Position numbers and translations under genes: made by a program. Below, one piece after another: positions 63,865 through 64,000 of a DNA stretch of 64,000 nucleotides. A model generated the notes under the pieces. That model did not search any database. It had not been told where the DNA came from and was given only the letters and a program-made list of their open reading frames with translations. This stretch comes from Trichococcus alkaliphilus (GTDB lineage: Bacteria > Bacillota > Bacilli > Lactobacillales > Aerococcaceae). Within the stretch, counting starts at the first letter, position 1. Each line of letters begins with the position of its first letter. Where the stretch lies: assembly GCF_003008695.1 (NCBI RefSeq), contig NZ_PXZT01000012.1, positions 1-64,000 of the forward strand. Reading direction: 5' to 3'.

Positions 63865-64000
63865 TTAGGCTTGCTTATCGTAGTTCATGCGTGTCAGCAA
63901 GAATATACGGTGCATCCATTTTGGCATATTGAAGAAACGTTTACCTTTGTCAATTTGGGAGATTTGCTCCAAGTCAGCCACTGTCAGTTCAAAATCAAAA
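63865..64000 (-). CDS. C-terminus of a probable aldo/keto reductase (partial)
   Basis: The last 44 codons of a minus-strand gene that runs out of the window. The visible end, FELTVADLEQISQIDKGKRF followed by FNMPKWMHRIFL, resembles the C-terminal tail of aldo/keto reductases of the diketogluconate-reductase type (FELTxEDMxxIxxLD-KGxRFF), but with so little sequence this is only likely. It ends before the terminator at 63761. Confidence 0.5.
   Translation of the reverse strand, partial: FDFELTVADLEQISQIDKGKRFFNMPKWMHRIFLLTRMNYDKQA

Overview
The window looks like chromosome from a low-to-mid GC Gram-positive bacterium of the Lactobacillales, most plausibly a Carnobacteriaceae relative such as Trichococcus or Carnobacterium. 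This is an inference from gene content and order (glnRA, the radA-yacL-gltX-cysE-cysS-mrnC-rlmB-rae1 string, anaerobic NrdDG, PTS and msm-type sugar loci, many TTG/GTG starts with strong AGGAGG sites); no database search was possible. No rRNA, tRNA or CRISPR array was found.

Positions 1-11 kb: the clipped 5' part of an IS3-family element, an APC amino-acid permease, a cation diffusion facilitator, an amidase, a Kup potassium transporter, the glnR-glnA operon with a clear GlnR box, and a two-gene ABC exporter. Positions 11-21 kb: an ElaA-type acetyltransferase coupled to a 57-residue membrane protein, an ammonium transporter fused to a PII domain under its own GlnR box, an unknown 121-residue protein, the NrdR-boxed nrdD-nrdG pair, a NERD-domain gene flanked by two 51-bp palindromic repeat arrays, an aldo/keto reductase and a lipoprotein.

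Positions 21-34 kb form an alpha-glucoside/alpha-galactoside region: an AraC regulator, a lipoprotein binding protein with two permeases (msmEFG-like), sucrose phosphorylase, GH36 alpha-galactosidase, a ring-cleaving dioxygenase-like VOC protein, a cytoplasmic GH13 alpha-amylase and, on the other strand, the MsmK-type ATPase that probably powers MsmEFG. Imported raffinose-type sugars would be cut by the alpha-galactosidase and the resulting sucrose phosphorolysed by GtfA.

Positions 34-43 kb are housekeeping: dUTPase, radA, yacL, gltX, cysE, cysS, mrnC, rlmB, rae1, then two small genes bracketed by near-identical terminators. Positions 43.7-64 kb are visibly more A+T rich and look acquired: an AraC-regulated operon with a NagZ-like GH3, a CUT2 (ribose-type) ABC importer with two different permeases and a GH2 beta-galactosidase; an MFS transporter; and a beta-glucoside PTS operon (EIIC, esterase, GH1 phospho-beta-glucosidase, AraC, ChbG-like deacetylase, EIIB, ROK kinase) that is split by a stand-alone TnpB element. 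The window ends in the C-terminus of what is probably another aldo/keto reductase.

The most unusual signals are a dispersed 51-bp palindromic repeat family in four intergenic arrays, the Amt-PII fusion with a T-loop that lacks the usual modified tyrosine, the TnpB element whose end seems to supply the esterase stop codon, intrinsic terminators placed directly in front of cysS and the ROK kinase, and a start-stop mini-ORF over the cysE start.
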